Source: Vibrio sp. VB16
Lineage (GTDB): Bacteria; Pseudomonadota; Gammaproteobacteria; Enterobacterales; Vibrionaceae
Direction: 5' to 3'
Assembly (NCBI RefSeq): GCF_015594925.2
Contig: NZ_CP087590.1
Location: 3,286,001 to 3,350,000 of the forward strand
Length of the DNA stretch: 64,000 bases
Shown here: positions 62,697 through 64,000 of the stretch, piece after piece
How positions within the stretch are numbered: the first letter of the stretch is position 1
Layout of the letters: each line of letters starts with the position of its first letter
Position numbers and translations under genes: made by a program
The notes under the pieces: generated by a model
Told to the model about the DNA's origin: nothing
The model's database searches: none
The model's input: only the letters and a program-made list of their open reading frames with translations

Positions 62697-63167
62697 TTAC
62701 CAGCGGTAATGAGCGAACGCTTTGTTCGCATCTGCCATACGGTGAACGTCTTCACGTTTCTTAACAGCAGTACCTTTGTTCTCTGACGCATCTAGCATTT
62801 CAGCAGCTAGACGGTAAGCCATAGATTTTTCACCACGCTTACGCGCAGCTTCAACCAACCAACGCATAGCAAGTGCGTTACGGCGAACCGGACGAACTTC
62901 TACAGGGACTTGGTAAGTTGAACCACCCACACGGCGAGATTTAACTTCTACCGTTGGACGAACATTTTCAAGAGCTTCATCAAATACAGCTAAGTGATCT
63001 TTACCAGATTTCTCAGCCATAACTTCTAGTGCAGTATAAACAATTTTTTCTGCAGTAGATTTTTTTCCGTCAACCATAAGGATATTGACGAATTTTGCCA
63101 GCATTTCAGATTTAAATTTAGGATCTGGAAGGATCTTACGCTGACTAATTACGCGACGACGTGGCAT
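62697..63167 (-). CDS. rpsG: Ribosomal protein S7
   Basis: 156 residues starting MPRRRVISQRKILPDPKF, with the conserved GGSTYQVPVEV and ALAMRWL. Second gene of the str operon; 97 bases after rpsL. S7 is the autogenous repressor of the str operon in E. coli. Confidence 0.99.
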   Translation of the reverse strand: MPRRRVISQRKILPDPKFKSEMLAKFVNILMVDGKKSTAEKIVYTALEVMAEKSGKDHLAVFDEALENVRPTVEVKSRRVGGSTYQVPVEVRPVRRNALAMRWLVEAARKRGEKSMAYRLAAEMLDASENKGTAVKKREDVHRMADANKAFAHYRW

Positions 63168-63264
63168 AGGAATTTCTCCGTTGTCTTCTTCAGGTTATCC
63201 AAAACTTTTCAGTTTCTTCAAAATACAAAATAATTTAGTGTTTGGCCTTACTTAACGGATTTCA

Positions 63265-63639
63265 TTAAGACTTAGGTCGTTTCACACCGTACTTAGAACG
63301 ACCTTTCTTACGGTCATTTACGCCTGCACAGTCAAGTGCACCACGTACTGTGTGGTAACGTACACCTGGAAGGTCTTTAACACGACCGCCACGGATTAGA
63401 ACAACTGAGTGCTCCTGAAGGTTGTGACCTTCACCACCGATGTACGAAGTTACTTCGAAACCATTTGTCAAACGCACACGACAAACTTTACGAAGCGCTG
63501 AGTTAGGTTTTTTAGGTGTAGTAGTATATACACGAGTACATACACCACGTTTTTGTGGGCACGCTTCTAGTGCTGGCACGTTGCTTTTAACAACTTGCTT
63601 TGCACGAGGCTTACGTACCAACTGGTTAATAGTTGCCAT
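63265..63639 (-). CDS. rpsL: Ribosomal protein S12
   Basis: 124 residues starting MATINQLVRKPRAK. The streptomycin-relevant loop reads TTPKKPNSALRKV with lysine at position 43 (wild type), and the second site GVRYHTVRG is also wild type. First gene of the str operon. Confidence 0.99.
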   Translation of the reverse strand: MATINQLVRKPRAKQVVKSNVPALEACPQKRGVCTRVYTTTPKKPNSALRKVCRVRLTNGFEVTSYIGGEGHNLQEHSVVLIRGGRVKDLPGVRYHTVRGALDCAGVNDRKKGRSKYGVKRPKS

Positions 63640-63706
63640 TAACTAGCTCCTGGTTTGCTGAAATTATGCTTCATGAAAAATCTAACCCTACTATGAGGGA
63701 CGCAAG

Positions 63707-63735
63707 ATTTTATGCACGGAAGGAAGGTCTGTCAA
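63707..63735 (-). promoter_or_regulatory. str operon promoter
   Basis: Minus strand TTGACA (63730-63735), 17-base spacer, TAAAAT (63707-63712), 68 bases before the rpsL ATG. Near-consensus and followed by a GC-containing discriminator, as expected for a ribosomal-protein operon. Confidence 0.85.
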
Positions 63736-63879
63736 GGTATTTAGGGATCTTTTTGATCGTAAGGGAATGAACAATCGGTGGTCTTATTGCTTAATTCTTA
63801 GTCTAAAGTTATTAAGTATGGCCTTTATTAGAAATAACGTACTCAACTATATCAAAATTACCACATAACCAATATGACA

Positions 63880-64000
63880 TCATTCCCATGTAATAGAAGC
63901 GGAATGCTTCTCTGTCAGCGCCACAAACCCAACGAAATCGACCGTTTTTTGGGTGCTATCGAGTATTACACCTCTAGCTTCTAAGTCAGCGATAAGGCAA
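63880..64000 (-). CDS. tusB: TusB (DsrH), sulfur-relay protein, 3' end only
   Basis: Forty codons at the right edge, stop TGA at 63880-63882. The translation ends with LEARGV ... VDFVGFVALTEKH and SITWE, matching the C-terminus of TusB (E. coli: ALNEDLIARGL, YTDFVRLTVKH, ending in tryptophan). TusBCD passes sulfur for 2-thiouridine in tRNA. tusBCD lies directly before rpsL in E. coli and Vibrio, which agrees. The gene start lies outside the window. Confidence 0.85.
   Translation of the reverse strand, partial: CLIADLEARGVILDSTQKTVDFVGFVALTEKHSASITWE

Overview
The window is a continuous stretch of a Vibrio-type chromosome (Vibrionaceae, Gammaproteobacteria). This assignment rests on the MSHA pilus locus (mshL-mshK-mshJ-mshI) running into csrD and ssb, a QstR-like competence regulator beside ssb, the sodium-motor gene motX between purA and rnr, a cheX homologue, and rRNA operons whose spacer carries tRNA-Glu-Lys-Ala-Val. 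Almost everything is housekeeping. I see no insertion sequence, prophage, integron, CRISPR array or defence island.

Layout. 1-5000: 5' part of mshL, then mshK, mshJ, mshI and csrD, all on the minus strand (pilus assembly plus a degenerate GGDEF/EAL RNA-decay regulator). 5250-12700: ssb (minus), then qstR, galU, uvrA with a LexA box, and a PglL/Wzy-type O-oligosaccharyltransferase on the plus strand. 12700-22150: an amino acid and sulfur block with a class V aminotransferase, lysC behind a lysine riboswitch, metH and metA each behind MetJ-type operators, and a CPA1 sodium/proton antiporter between them. 22400-34820: two tandem rRNA operons on the minus strand, almost identical except for spacer tRNAs and one leader block, ending in tRNA-Asp. 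The tRNA-Asp gene is followed by two 181-bp tandem units, each a degenerate tRNA-Asp-like sequence plus its own copy of the terminator. 34950-39270: cysJ-cysI-cysH (assimilatory sulfate/sulfite reduction). 39380-43320: a small unknown gene, an outer-membrane protein, pspG with a sigma-54-like promoter, dusA with a heptanucleotide repeat in its leader, then zur and cheX on the plus strand. 43440-50540: pgi, yjbQ, a surface-antigen-like barrel overlapping alr, dnaB, and a DUF481 protein. 50600-52820: rplI, rpsR, rpsF (with no priB between rpsF and rpsR) and rlmB. 52850-58830: rnr, motX with a sigma-28 promoter, purA, and a ChaN lipoprotein. 59100-64000: the str operon (rpsL, rpsG, fusA, tuf) with a consensus promoter, and the 3' end of tusB at the right edge.

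The genes combine into methionine and sulfur metabolism (cysJIH, metA, metH and lysC feeding homoserine), translation (two rRNA operons, five tRNA genes in spacers plus tRNA-Asp, ribosomal proteins, EF-G, EF-Tu, rlmB, dusA, rnr), surface and motility functions (MSHA, PglL, MotX, CheX), and DNA maintenance (ssb, uvrA, dnaB).

The least explained structure is the tandem tRNA-Asp-like/terminator array at 22396-22887. Also worth checking are the missing priB, a strong terminator-like hairpin between rpsG and fusA, and the heptanucleotide array in the dusA leader. Coordinates of RNA ends and of promoters were read by eye from conserved sequence and can be off by a few bases.
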